Assembly (NCBI GenBank): GCA_019748295.1
Contig: JAIEPT010000073.1
Span: 16,348 to 80,347, forward strand
DNA length: 64,000 nt
Origin: Gemmataceae bacterium
Lineage (GTDB): Bacteria > Planctomycetota > Planctomycetia > Gemmatales > Gemmataceae
Reading direction: 5' to 3'
Numbering within the stretch: the first letter of the stretch is position 1; each line of letters starts with the position of its first letter. The notes under the pieces were generated by a model. The model did not search any database. It was given only the letters and a program-made list of their open reading frames with translations, and was not told the DNA's origin. This document shows, in pieces, positions 28,101-36,837 of the stretch. Made by a program: the position numbers and the translations under genes.

Positions 28101-29146
28101 ATCTCGATCGGCAATTGATCAACCCGCTCGAACTGGTGCATGTTTCCACTTATCGGCCTTCGGAGCTGACCCAGCGAATCGTTTCCAACAACGCGGGCCA
28201 GGCGGGGAACCAGAAGCATGCGGATGCGTGGATGGATTCCAGCTCGCTGCTCTACCGCTTCCTGGAATTGACGACCACCAAGGACCGCATGGTCGGCAAT
28301 CAACTTGGCGGCCGAGCCCCTGGGAAGATCAACATCAACACCGTATGGGACGACGAAATCTTCCAGGCTTTGACCGACCCGCAATCGTGGAACAACTATG
28401 ACGTCAACAAGTCGTCGCAGATCTTCACGGCCTTGAAGACTGCTCGTGACGGCAATGCGAACATGATCACGATCCCGAGCCCGATCCTGCCCCTTGGCGT
28501 GGGTCTCAATGGGACCAGCCAGTTGAACTTCGCGGCGCCTGGCGGAGTGTCGACGAATCCGTTGCTGCTGACGCAGAACGCATCGGGAGTGAATCTTACC
28601 CATCGTTACCAACAGATGGAGTTGTTGCGGAAGATTCACAATAACGTGACGACGACCAGCAACTGCTTCGCGGTGTGGGTGACCGTCGGGTTCTTCGAAG
28701 TGACGGACGACAACGTGAAACCCGCGAAGCTCGGCGAAGAGATCAGCCGGCGCGAGAATCGCCACATCCGCCATCGTTTCTTCGCGATCGTCGATCGCTC
28801 GGAGATTGTTGCGTTTCAGAATGCCCCGCTCACTCTCTTGAGCGGTACGGCACCCGGTGTCTGCGAAGTGTCTTTGGGGGCGGGCCAGCATTTGGCGTCG
28901 CAAAAGACGGTCAACATCGGCACGGATGTTGTGTTGGAGCCCGGAATGGTGCTTGAGGTTGGAACCGGGCCGAACATGGAAGTCGTCCGGATCATTCAGG
29001 TGACGGGCGCAAATAAGCTTACGGCAAACTTTGCGGCACCTCCCGTCGGCAAGACCGTGACCCTTCGCGGAAATCCGGGGCCGCAGACGCGGTATGATGT
29101 TCGCCGCGATTCGCAGGTGGTGCCGCATTACACGGTGATCGATTGA
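25199..29146 (+). CDS. Giant GspK/PilX-like pseudopilin-associated protein
   Basis: 1315 residues, about four times a normal GspK. The N-terminus RRRRGIVLLIVMAMLALFAGVALSFAFF is a prepilin-like segment with G before I and a long hydrophobic helix, as in GspK/PulK and PilX. The remainder is soluble, with no clear repeats; a C-terminal part contains APGKININTVWDDEIFQAL, which recalls the helix-hairpin-helix-like GKININTA segment of GspK. In type II secretion, GspK caps the pseudopilus tip. Its position as the last gene after H-, I-, J-like proteins fits this role. The huge size appears to be a planctomycete peculiarity. Confidence 0.85.
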   Translation: MLLSTRRNRRRRGIVLLIVMAMLALFAGVALSFAFFADGEATLARISRDSERQTAPDADPEMLLSYFLSQLIYDANDTNGVYSALRGHSLVRNLYGYNSAGSNTTPHNGSGRLSYQVTLGTLGNADNKSLINYQYHPSDSFLRDPEHKGTRANPSAALAQFLGEANPAYTYPDLNNVFLGAVNAKGEVLRQSFYRPETGGSLTGNNNVDRYKVLRPHPSYHTQFPAPEDGGGDVKNLDWALGVPNGGGGYFMNDSYWIDAGFPVLTAPDGRKYKPLFAPFVMDLDNRLNLMVAGNYNTAASKSLSNQGFGPFEQNLAPLDGTGKSRIVAATDMATLFRGASKSRYGSDSLPDAATSVTPSAAPYYAMYDFDFDTSASGTPSNWQVPAANSFSMFPTYPAAWLGGVGETTNHPAGYSYWFATGAGNDLRPIAAQNMEALLRFGGKNSPALTSDLWTLLPNTLTPNQPNYNAKARGLLTTLSMSFDRPHISPYIKDNVATTTVYKYDAAAGYPKAQSAYPAPDPTATPADPSSEFGNGTAADYRSIFASRFPRLDLNRKLTDYPLPDVNTGTFALGVMADATQFQTAVSDRQQFAKDIFNRLLAVTGASSNPTAFAPTDPEYLAVRHLAQIAVNVVDYIDNDDYMTSFDWRGDQTEILFGTEMQRLVLNEAYVQYDNDPKENGVKNKVFGTDLNALKYRMCVWIEFHNPLSAPPAGAAYPRDNGKAVLSHVNNEAIYRVHVCKQNANVWADENFRGEPNVADIIKGKDQTGANDVTMTVSAWGANAMVTTDREVLPGAGAFNDAAKANNGFFVSGPEVGAADRFVMNRDPNLPVTFSSPNLVAYFDLPLNPQRPTVVLQRLANEHLPYKDAPGQADHNPYVTIDYLKNVQVSDQLKYDGMADHNPADITTMASSGRRQPSSALNVTAQNSTPGANQPKHTFFRQNSVAATQAAFPAAGETMDAQFEWVTHLDRQLINPLELVHVSTYRPSELTQRIVSNNAGQAGNQKHADAWMDSSSLLYRFLELTTTKDRMVGNQLGGRAPGKININTVWDDEIFQALTDPQSWNNYDVNKSSQIFTALKTARDGNANMITIPSPILPLGVGLNGTSQLNFAAPGGVSTNPLLLTQNASGVNLTHRYQQMELLRKIHNNVTTTSNCFAVWVTVGFFEVTDDNVKPAKLGEEISRRENRHIRHRFFAIVDRSEIVAFQNAPLTLLSGTAPGVCEVSLGAGQHLASQKTVNIGTDVVLEPGMVLEVGTGPNMEVVRIIQVTGANKLTANFAAPPVGKTVTLRGNPGPQTRYDVRRDSQVVPHYTVID

Positions 29147-29172
29147 CGGATCAACAAGTCCGACATTCCCAA

Positions 29173-29211
29173 ACGACGGGAAGCGAAACCAACGCTTCCC
29201 GTCGTTTTTTT
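29173..29211 (+). terminator. Strong rho-independent terminator of the pilus locus
   Basis: Stem acgacgggaagcg / cgcttcccgtcgt (13 bp, perfect), 7-base loop, then seven Ts. It lies 26 bases after the GspK-like stop. The opposite side carries an A-rich run, so it may also work for the minus-strand exporter genes. Confidence 0.92.
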
Positions 29212-29333
29212 CCATTCCCACGTGCCGGGGAAGCGAACGGAACCGAAACGGAACCGCTTGCAATCGTAAACCGTTTGCAAAGCACACTTTTCATCGCCGG
29301 TCGCATCGAAAACGGTACGGCAAATGGAACCGG

Positions 29334-30656
29334 CTACTCGTGGCGGAGGGCTTCGATCGGGTCGAGGCGGGATGCCTTCATGGCGGGGTAAAGGCCGAAG
29401 AAGATGCCGACGGCGATCGAGGCGCCGGCGGAGATGAGGACGGGGCGTCGGCTGAAGAGGAACGGCACGTGGACGCCCCAGAAAAACTGGGACGCCCATG
29501 CAATCAGGTAGACGCCGCCGAACCCGACGAGGACGCCGATCGCTCCGCCTAGGGATGTTTGCGTGATCGCCTCGATGAGAAACTGGAAGGTGATGTCCTT
29601 CCGTTTGGCCCCGAGGGCGCGGCGGATGCCGATCTCGCGGGTGCGTTCGGTCACGGTGGCGAGCATGATGTTCATGATGCCGATGCCGCCGACGAAAAGC
29701 GATATGCCGGCGATGAACGCGAGGAGCTGCAAGTAGCGGTCGCGGGCCCGTTCCGCTTCCTTGAGTCGCGCCAGCGGCACCGTGACGGCCCAATCCTTCC
29801 TCAGATGGCTCGTGCTGAGCATGTCCTCGATCGCCGCCCCGGCATCCAGCACCTTGTCGGTGTCTTCAACGGTGAGCGTTACCTGGTGCAGTTCGACCTT
29901 CTCGCCGCCGCGGGCGCCGGACTGGCGGATGAATACCGTTTCCCCGAACCGCGCCCGGCAGGTACGGAGGGGGATATAGACGTCGTTGTTGTAATCCTCT
30001 TGCAGGCCGCTCGAGCTCGTCAGCGCCATGCGGTCTTTCAGCACGCCGACCACGATGAACTGGTGCTTGTTCAGGACAACGGTCTGCCCCACCGGCTTCT
30101 CGAAGGGGAACAGCATTTCGGCCACATTGGATCCAAGGACGCAGACGTTCCGCATCGATCGGCTGTCGCCTTCGTCCTGGTCGTTGTCCGAATCGATCAG
30201 GAATCGACCGATCGCCAGTTCGATCTGATTGACCTTGTCGTAGTCTTGCGTGGTGCCGATCACCCTGCCCTGCTGCATGCGGTCGAGCCGGCGGATTTCC
30301 TGTGGAGCGATGATCCGCATGGGAACGCTGCGTACGACGCTTTCGATAAGCAGAAATTGGTCGTAATCGCGGTAGGTCAGCCCATAGTTGGCGATGAACG
30401 ATCGCCGCTGGCTCGAGCCGTCGTCGGGCGGTTTGAGGCTGTTGACGATGACGTTGGTGGCGCCTTGCCGTTTGATGTCTTCGAGAGCGTCCTGCATGCT
30501 TCCTTCGCCGAACGCGGTCATCGAGATGACGGCGGCAACGCCGATGATGATGCCGAGCACGGAGAGAAAGGCGCGGAGCTTGTTGACCCAGAGGCTTCGC
30601 AGGGCGAGGACGAGCGTGCCGCGGGTTTTGTCCCACCAGACCCAGAAGTCTTTCAT
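29334..30656 (-). CDS. MacB/FtsX-type ABC transporter permease
   Basis: 440 residues. One N-terminal transmembrane helix (about 27-50: FLSVLGIIIGVAAVISMTAFGEG), a MacB-like periplasmic core domain (about 55-300), and three C-terminal helices (FIAGISLFVGGIGIMNIML, then GVLVGFGGVYLIAWA, and the last at 410-430). The motif TREIGIRRALGAKRKDI is the FtsX-family cytoplasmic loop that talks to the ATPase. It overlaps the ATPase gene by 4 bases (ATGA). Together with the ATPase, adaptor and TolC it makes a tripartite exporter; the substrate is unknown. Confidence 0.93.
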   Translation of the reverse strand: MKDFWVWWDKTRGTLVLALRSLWVNKLRAFLSVLGIIIGVAAVISMTAFGEGSMQDALEDIKRQGATNVIVNSLKPPDDGSSQRRSFIANYGLTYRDYDQFLLIESVVRSVPMRIIAPQEIRRLDRMQQGRVIGTTQDYDKVNQIELAIGRFLIDSDNDQDEGDSRSMRNVCVLGSNVAEMLFPFEKPVGQTVVLNKHQFIVVGVLKDRMALTSSSGLQEDYNNDVYIPLRTCRARFGETVFIRQSGARGGEKVELHQVTLTVEDTDKVLDAGAAIEDMLSTSHLRKDWAVTVPLARLKEAERARDRYLQLLAFIAGISLFVGGIGIMNIMLATVTERTREIGIRRALGAKRKDITFQFLIEAITQTSLGGAIGVLVGFGGVYLIAWASQFFWGVHVPFLFSRRPVLISAGASIAVGIFFGLYPAMKASRLDPIEALRHE

Positions 30657-31432
30657 GCTGCCGCCTCCGCTTCTTCCTCGGCGAGGATCTCGCTCAGAGC
30701 CTGGAGGAATTCCTCATTCGCTTCGTGCGAGGGCTGAGTGCGTTCGATGTTCCGCACGTCGGTTTCCACATGCCCATCGCGCATGCGGACGACGCGTTTC
30801 GCCCAGGCGGCGATGTCGTTCTCGTGGGTCACCATGATGATGGTCTTCCCCGCGTCGTTGAGCTTCACCAGCATCTGCATGATGTCGTCGCTCGTCCGCG
30901 AATCGAGGTTGCCGGTGGGTTCGTCGGCGAGGATCACTTGCGGGCGATTGACGAGAGCGCGGGCGATGGCGACGCGTTGCTGCTGACCGCCCGAGAGTTG
31001 CATGGGTCGATGATCGAGCCGATCGCCCAGGCCAACCATTTCCGCGAGGCGAACGCAACGGCGATGCGTCCGATCGTCGAGCCTGGCGTTCTGATAGAAG
31101 AGCGGCACCTGGATATTCTCGACGACCGTGTATTGCGGCAGCAAATTGTAGGACTGAAAGATGAACCCGAGATACTTGCTGCGGATGTCGGAGAGCTGAT
31201 CGTCGTCCATCTGCGAGACGTTTCGGCCCGCGAGGAAATAGTCGCCGCGGGTGGGCCGGTCGAGGCAGCCGAGCTGATTGAGCAACGTCGATTTGCCGGA
31301 ACCGGAGGGCCCCATGAGTGCGACGAAATCGCCTTCATCCACGCGGAAGGTGACGCCGCGCAAGGCACGGACGACGACCGACTCCAGGAAGTAGGTTTTC
31401 TCTAAATCGTAAGTTTCGACAACAGCGTTCAT
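30653..31432 (-). CDS. MacB/LolD-type ABC transporter ATP-binding protein
   Basis: 259 residues with Walker [16 protein letters not shown]-loop [11 protein letters not shown], signature [15 protein letters not shown], Walker [13 protein letters not shown] and H-loop MVTHENDIA. The [14 protein letters not shown] stretch is characteristic of the MacB/LolD group. The start codon lies only 5 bases from the right-hand arm of the GxxExxY cassette, so the ribosome binding site must lie within or be formed by that repeat; this may affect expression. It overlaps the permease start. Confidence 0.95.
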   Translation of the reverse strand: MNAVVETYDLEKTYFLESVVVRALRGVTFRVDEGDFVALMGPSGSGKSTLLNQLGCLDRPTRGDYFLAGRNVSQMDDDQLSDIRSKYLGFIFQSYNLLPQYTVVENIQVPLFYQNARLDDRTHRRCVRLAEMVGLGDRLDHRPMQLSGGQQQRVAIARALVNRPQVILADEPTGNLDSRTSDDIMQMLVKLNDAGKTIIMVTHENDIAAWAKRVVRMRDGHVETDVRNIERTQPSHEANEEFLQALSEILAEEEAEAAA

Positions 31433-31437
31433 TTACT

Positions 31438-31926
31438 AACCACAGAGGCACAGAGGACACAGAGAAAGAGAAGAAAAAAAAGTGAACTAAAGGACCATTC
31501 TTTTGATTCCGTTCTTCAGCAAGGCAACGTTGAAGTTGATCAGAAGGCCCGTCCTGGTTTTGCAGAGTTTCAGATAGGTAAGCAATTGCGCTTCGTGAAC
31601 CGGCATCAGTTTCTCGACAGCCTTGAGTTCCACAACGAGCCGTCCTGGAAAGCAGTAGTCCATCACAAGATCGTGATCTACAAGTTGAACACCTTTGTAG
31701 GCGATCGGAACCCGCTCCAAAGGGAGAAAATCCAATCCACGTGACCGCAGTTCGTGCGTCAAGCAGAATTGGTAGACCGACTCAAGCAACCCAGGCCCCA
31801 TTTCACGATGCACTTCAATTGCTGCACCAATAACCGCCTCCGAGAGCGTATCCCGATGCTCCATGGCTTGATCCCTTCCGGCAGTTGCCGTCTGCCTTTC
31901 TCTGTGTCCTCTGTGCCTCTGCGGTT
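31438..31926. mobile_element. GxxExxY cassette bounded by 31-bp inverted repeats
   Basis: The arm at 31438-31468 (containing cacagaggcacagaggacac) and the arm at 31896-31926 are inverted copies matching in 30 of 31 positions. They enclose a single gene encoding a GxxExxY protein. The unit of 489 bp splits the otherwise tight adaptor-ATPase junction of the exporter operon. No target-site duplication is evident. The type call (mobile element) is an inference from the boundaries and placement. Confidence 0.6.
31487..31864 (-). CDS. GxxExxY family protein
   Basis: 125 residues. The family motif is visible as GAAIEVHREMGPGLLESVY (G-x-x-x-E-V-H at residue 13 onward), followed by the conserved ERVPIAYKGVQL, DLVMDYCFPGRLVVELKAVE and GLLINFNVALLKNGIKRMV. 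The D-x-E-x-K-like pattern (VVELKAV) gives a fold similar to PD-(D/E)XK nucleases, but activity is unproven. The gene sits in the same direction as the exporter genes, within 31-bp inverted repeats. Its function in the operon is unclear; it looks like an insertion. Confidence 0.93.
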   Translation of the reverse strand: MEHRDTLSEAVIGAAIEVHREMGPGLLESVYQFCLTHELRSRGLDFLPLERVPIAYKGVQLVDHDLVMDYCFPGRLVVELKAVEKLMPVHEAQLLTYLKLCKTRTGLLINFNVALLKNGIKRMVL

Positions 31927-31937
31927 AGCACATTTCA

Positions 31938-34007
31938 CTACGCTTTCGGGGCGCCCTTGAAGTTGGGACCGCCGACCGGAGGAATCGCGGGACCGCCGGG
32001 GGGGCCGCCGGGGGGGCCGCTGGGGGAGAAGGGACCACCAGTGGGCATGTCGGGGCCGCCTGGTGGGGGTCCGCCGCCCATGCCCTTCTTTTTGCCGCCG
32101 CCCTTTTGGATTGGGGTGCCTTCGGTATCCGCTCCTCGCGACTTGCCAGGGGTGCCGGGACGCATGTCGTTTTTGTCGCCGAGCAATGGCCGCGGGTTGA
32201 GAACGACCTTGTCGCCTTCTTCGAGGCCCGACTTCACTTCCACCATTTGATCGTTGCTCATTCCGACCACGATGTCGCGTTGCTTCGGCTGCTTCTGTTC
32301 GTCCAGGACGTAGACCTTGCGGCTCGCTCCCATGGAGATGGCGCCCACAACCGACTGAATGGGTACGGTCAACACCGGGCCGCCGGATTCGTCCGCGAGG
32401 ATGGTCACTTCGGCGCTCATGCCGGGCTTGAGGCTGTCCACGAGTCCATCCATGGAGACCATCGTCTGATAGACCTTGACGTCGCTGGCCATGAAGTCGG
32501 CCTGGGATGCGACGGTCGCCACGGTCTTCACATGGCCCGAGTACATCTTCCCGGGGTAGGCGTCCACTTTCACGTATGCCTTTTGGCCTTGCTTCAAGGT
32601 GCGGAACTCAAGTTCCTTGAACGAATCGCGCTGGTCCTCGAAGATCATGATCTGCGAGGTCAGGTCGAGCGGATCGCGGAGGTGAATCATCGAAGCGCGA
32701 ATCGCATCGGAAAAACCGGTCGGCTGCAGCACTTCGCCCTTGAGTCGGGACACCATCGCCTCATGCACGCGGGCGGAAACGAGCATGCGAGCCAGGTTGG
32801 GAATGCGCATCAGCTTTTGGCCCTCGCGAACTGGTTCCCCCTGGGCCACGATCGATTGCTGCGAGCCGCTGCCGAATCGGCTCTGCTCCGCCACGAAGTA
32901 GACGACGAGCCCTTCCTGCGGCGAGTACAGGCTGCACTTGCGGATTTCTTCTTTGACTTCCCACTGGCGAGACTCTTCCTGCTCAAAGACGGCCTTCTTC
33001 GAATCGCGGTCCGCCATGGCTTGCACTTCCTTCGCCTTGGCCTGCACCTTCGTGCGTTCCAAGGCGCGATCCGCTTCCTTCACCTTGCTCCAAAGGTCGG
33101 TCACCGTGCGTTCGACGGTGTACTTCTTGAACAGGTCAAGTTCGCTGACTACTTTCTTGAGGTTGAAATCGGAACTGTCGAGGCGGGCCTTTTCCGCGTC
33201 CGCCTGGCTGCGGCTTAAGTAACCTTTGCCTACCATGCGGAGCGACCATGCGGCGCGATCGACCCATTGCTCGCGTTCGGAGCGGGCGATTTCGATGCGG
33301 CCTTCGATGTCGCTAAGCGTTTGCAGGATTTCGCTCGTGCTTACGTCGACTGCCGTCGTCTTGTTGACTTTTTCGATATCTCGCTTGATGTCGGCAACGA
33401 GCTGCGTTGCCACGTATTTCTGAAGTTCGGGACGTTCTTGGATCTTGAGTACCGTTTCCGCCGGCGTTTCGCCCAGGTACTTGCGAAGGTCGAGTTCCGT
33501 GAGAATCTTGGACGTCTTCGCCGTCTCGATTTCGCTGAAGTTTTGGCTTTGGACGATGGACACGTTTTCCTCGGCCGAGACGAGCGCGGCCTTGGCCTGG
33601 TTCACCGTGTTGTTCTGGTTTTTGAGCTGCTCTTGAAGGCCCGAGTCGTCAAGTTGCACCAGCAATTGGCCCTTATCGACGCGCGTGCCGTCGTCGATTA
33701 CCCATTTGATGGTGGTGGCAATCGTCGAGCCTTTTGCCCCCGCTTTCACGCGGCAAACGATGTCGCTGTTTTCCGCCGACTCCAAGGCGCCCCGTTCCAC
33801 GATCAGGAACTGCAGCTTCTCTTTCTTCACCTCCCACAAGGGTCCGGAAAAGGGAGCCGCATAGCCGGAGACGTTGCGGAGGAAATACGCGCCGACACCG
33901 GCGGCGCCAATGAGAAGGACGAAAGCGGGGAGCAGCATTCGCCGCACGAAGCCGGGCGTGGGGCGATCAGCGGGGATCGAGGAAGGGGCTCGTGTTGGCG
34001 AATTCAT
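31938..34007 (-). CDS. HlyD/MacA-type periplasmic adaptor with Gly/Pro-rich tail
   Basis: 689 residues from the ATG at 34007, preceded by GGAG; it overlaps the TolC gene by 41 bases. A transmembrane anchor at about 24-45 (LPAFVLLIGAAGVGAYFL), then barrel-sandwich halves on either side of a very long helical hairpin (about 110-370, with LKNQNNTVNQAKAALVSAEE), then beta-barrel and membrane-proximal domains (AYVKVDAYPGKMYSGHVKTV). The final 60 residues are Gly/Pro rich (MGGGPPPGGPDMPTGGP), unusual for an adaptor. It bridges the inner-membrane ABC unit and TolC. Confidence 0.92.
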   Translation of the reverse strand: MNSPTRAPSSIPADRPTPGFVRRMLLPAFVLLIGAAGVGAYFLRNVSGYAAPFSGPLWEVKKEKLQFLIVERGALESAENSDIVCRVKAGAKGSTIATTIKWVIDDGTRVDKGQLLVQLDDSGLQEQLKNQNNTVNQAKAALVSAEENVSIVQSQNFSEIETAKTSKILTELDLRKYLGETPAETVLKIQERPELQKYVATQLVADIKRDIEKVNKTTAVDVSTSEILQTLSDIEGRIEIARSEREQWVDRAAWSLRMVGKGYLSRSQADAEKARLDSSDFNLKKVVSELDLFKKYTVERTVTDLWSKVKEADRALERTKVQAKAKEVQAMADRDSKKAVFEQEESRQWEVKEEIRKCSLYSPQEGLVVYFVAEQSRFGSGSQQSIVAQGEPVREGQKLMRIPNLARMLVSARVHEAMVSRLKGEVLQPTGFSDAIRASMIHLRDPLDLTSQIMIFEDQRDSFKELEFRTLKQGQKAYVKVDAYPGKMYSGHVKTVATVASQADFMASDVKVYQTMVSMDGLVDSLKPGMSAEVTILADESGGPVLTVPIQSVVGAISMGASRKVYVLDEQKQPKQRDIVVGMSNDQMVEVKSGLEEGDKVVLNPRPLLGDKNDMRPGTPGKSRGADTEGTPIQKGGGKKKGMGGGPPPGGPDMPTGGPFSPSGPPGGPPGGPAIPPVGGPNFKGAPKA

Positions 34008-36675
34008 CGATCCAAACTCCACGCGGATCCAGAGGGAGCAATTCCAAGTCGAGGTACATCTGCTGCCGAGCAATACGGTAATTGGTCCAACTCGTCAGCA
34101 ACTGGGTCTGCACCTGCGGCAGCCGAGCGTAGGCGCCCAAGAGCTGCTGGGTGAGGGCTGCGGCCGAAGCCGCGTTGTTGCCGCTCACATTCGGTACTGG
34201 CGGCGCCCGGAACGTTTCGAGCGAGCTTTCCACCTGCTGAAACGCGAGTTCCACGGCCTGCTGCTGAATGCGATAGGTTTTCGCAAGCACCTGCAGATTG
34301 CGGAGATCCACGCGAATCTGATTGGCGATCGTGTCTTCCAACGCCATCAGGTTTCGCCGGGACCGTTGGTACGCGATCAAGCTCGCTCGATACGCATTCC
34401 GTTCGGCCAAGCGAACGATCGGCGCCTGAAAGTTCAGGACCAGTTGATGCCGAGTATATTCGGGACGGAACGCAAGAGGCGTGTCTTTGGTAGGCGGCGT
34501 CGAACTATCCACACTATATCCAACATTGAACACCCCCAACAAGGCATTCGCCTGGATTCTAAGTTGCCGCCAGGTATCCACAACCGTTGCGCGAGCGTTC
34601 ATGAGTTCCAGGCGATTGTCGATCGCATGCTTCGTGGCGGCGACATACGCTTCCTCCAAATCCCCTTCCGCTAAATCTTGAGACGACAAGATCACCGGCG
34701 GCAGCGACGGCCAGCGTGCTCGCAACGCATCGATGCGCTCGGTGCTCGCCTCGGTAAGCACATCCGCGAAGGCGCTGCGCGTGTCGCGGAAACGAGCCAA
34801 GTGTTCTTCCGCCTTCGCCTTTTCGGTCGCAAAGACGTTCCACGGCAACGATTCGTAGCGGCGAACGACCTGCTCAAGGATGGCGATGACCAGATCGTTT
34901 TCCGTGCGTCTCAACGCTTCGCGTTCCTGCGACGTGATCGCCTGTTCGTTTTGCTCCTTGTTGGCTCTCTGATCGAGCAGATCGTTCCGCGCCTTACGCA
35001 GCTTCGCGATGGCGGCCGTCAAGGTCTTATCGTCCACCTTGGCCTTGTCCCACCGAGCCCAGCGATCAAGGATGCGGGCGCGGAAGTTCCGAGTGGACCG
35101 CGTCAGCGGCGAATCCGTCATTAGCTTCCCAAGTTCGCCTCGAAACTGAGGCGCCTTGTCGCGGGCATCGGCCCGATCAGCGAGTTTCAGCGTTTCCTCG
35201 AATTGCCGAATCGACGTTTCGAATTCCTGGAATTGCCGCATCAGCGGTTGCGTCGCCGAGTCTTCGAGTTCGATCGGAATATCCACGGGAATGCCGATCT
35301 GAAGCTTCAGGCGGTCCAGGGCGTTGCGCGATTCCTGCTCGCGCTGAAGCACGGTGGCGCGGGCCTGCAGGAGCTGACTCTGCACCTGACCGACCTGCAA
35401 CGAGGAAACGTCCCCACCCCCCTCGTAGGCTTGGAACAGCCGAAAGATCTCCTCTAAGCGGGTCACATTTTGCTCTTCGACATCCACCAGCGCCTGCTTC
35501 AGCACCGAGGGCAGAAAACCTTCCGCCGTCGGCGTGGCGAACGTCGTCAGATCGAGGCGCGAAGCGTTGCTCGGCGAAAGCTGAAGCGTGGCCGGATTGG
35601 TCGTTCCGAACACGACGTTCCCTGGAACCAGCGCGACACCGGCCACGGCGGGAGTCGCTACCGGGGCGATCGTCCCGAGGCCGGAAATGTTCTGGAAAAA
35701 TTCCTTGCGGAAGCGGGAGAAGAGCCGTATCTGGTACAAGAGGTTCCGCTCCGCCTGCGTCAGCGGCTCGAGCGTGACGGCCCGGCCGCCGCCGCGAAGG
35801 AGCGGTTGCACCAAATCCAGGTTAACGGCGCCTACGCTCGTTGTCTTGCCCGCATTGACGCCGGAAAGATTGATGACCGTTTGATTGGCGTAGTTGAAGA
35901 GCAGCAAGGCCCCCGTGGAAAAGACCTGCGCTGCTCCGGCATTGCCGTTCAGCCGCCAACGCGAGCCTGCGCCGCCGTTGTTCTTGCCGGTTCGCTCCAG
36001 GTATGCGGTTTCCCTGAAAAACGCCTGCGGGCCAAGTCCGAAACTTTCGAAAGTCACCGGCAGAGCCGCAAGATACAAGTCCTCGCGCCGGCTCTGATAT
36101 TCCCGGCTATTGACCAGACCGAGTTCGACCGCCTGTTCCAACGTGATGAGGTAGCCGCGGCAGGGCTTGATCTCTTTCGAGGCTTCCTTCGCCGGCTCCT
36201 CCCCCACGGCACGAGGCGGAGGCAGGTCGTCGGGCAATCTGTCCGGAACCTGCATCGACGCCAACTGAAGGACGGGCGGTTCCTTCGTTTGCTTCACGAG
36301 GCTGATGAACTTCGGCTCCGCGCGATTCCGGCAGTCGAATGCCGTGAGCATATCGATGTAGCCGGTCCCTTCGACGCGGGCGATGCCGGACTTGCGATAA
36401 GGCCTCTGCGGACTGGGCGACAGCACCTTTGCGGCCGGGTCGTCAGGCGGCATGGGCGGGCGGTCGGGATTCGTCGGGTCAGCGAAGCGGGCGCGCGGAT
36501 CAGGATAGACGTTGGCGTTTTCGATCTTCCAAAAAGGATAGACGTCTCGGTCGGCAAGCACCTCGTTGACCGCCTTGTCGGTCCGTTCGCGGAACCAGCG
36601 GCGCGTGCAGCCGGAACCCGACGCCCAGAGCGTCAAGGCGATGAGGAACAAAAAGTAGGGAAGGCGTAAACGCAT
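33967..36675 (-). CDS. Large TolC-family outer-membrane efflux lipoprotein
   Basis: 902 residues, nearly twice the usual TolC length. A lipoprotein signal ends in SGSGC (Cys23). TolC-like alternating helical segments are seen at about 400-460 (VGQVQSQLLQARATVLQREQ) and 790-870 (VDLRNLQVLAKTYRIQQQAVELAFQQVE). Between these the protein has a long helical insert of roughly 250 residues (about 465-720), rich in charged residues, which is not part of a standard TolC. It is the first gene of the minus-strand exporter operon. 36676-36837 upstream has no gene and should hold the promoter. Confidence 0.9.
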   Translation of the reverse strand: MRLRLPYFLFLIALTLWASGSGCTRRWFRERTDKAVNEVLADRDVYPFWKIENANVYPDPRARFADPTNPDRPPMPPDDPAAKVLSPSPQRPYRKSGIARVEGTGYIDMLTAFDCRNRAEPKFISLVKQTKEPPVLQLASMQVPDRLPDDLPPPRAVGEEPAKEASKEIKPCRGYLITLEQAVELGLVNSREYQSRREDLYLAALPVTFESFGLGPQAFFRETAYLERTGKNNGGAGSRWRLNGNAGAAQVFSTGALLLFNYANQTVINLSGVNAGKTTSVGAVNLDLVQPLLRGGGRAVTLEPLTQAERNLLYQIRLFSRFRKEFFQNISGLGTIAPVATPAVAGVALVPGNVVFGTTNPATLQLSPSNASRLDLTTFATPTAEGFLPSVLKQALVDVEEQNVTRLEEIFRLFQAYEGGGDVSSLQVGQVQSQLLQARATVLQREQESRNALDRLKLQIGIPVDIPIELEDSATQPLMRQFQEFETSIRQFEETLKLADRADARDKAPQFRGELGKLMTDSPLTRSTRNFRARILDRWARWDKAKVDDKTLTAAIAKLRKARNDLLDQRANKEQNEQAITSQEREALRRTENDLVIAILEQVVRRYESLPWNVFATEKAKAEEHLARFRDTRSAFADVLTEASTERIDALRARWPSLPPVILSSQDLAEGDLEEAYVAATKHAIDNRLELMNARATVVDTWRQLRIQANALLGVFNVGYSVDSSTPPTKDTPLAFRPEYTRHQLVLNFQAPIVRLAERNAYRASLIAYQRSRRNLMALEDTIANQIRVDLRNLQVLAKTYRIQQQAVELAFQQVESSLETFRAPPVPNVSGNNAASAAALTQQLLGAYARLPQVQTQLLTSWTNYRIARQQMYLDLELLPLDPRGVWIDEFANTSPFLDPR

Positions 36676-36837
36676 GGTGTCGCAACCCGCAAACGCGGTA
36701 GTCTCGGCACAATCGTTATCGGCGGAGAAGTTCGCCCATCTTGAACGAATGAAGGAACGGAGAAAGCAAACGGCGCCTTGGTCAGGCGCAATATGGCAGT
36801 CTGGGAGACTTGAGGAAAGGCGGAGTGGTATCAGGTT

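Noticed and set aside
27632..29287. 551-codon minus-strand open frame
   Set aside because: Antisense to the GspK-like gene; Arg/His-rich without motifs.
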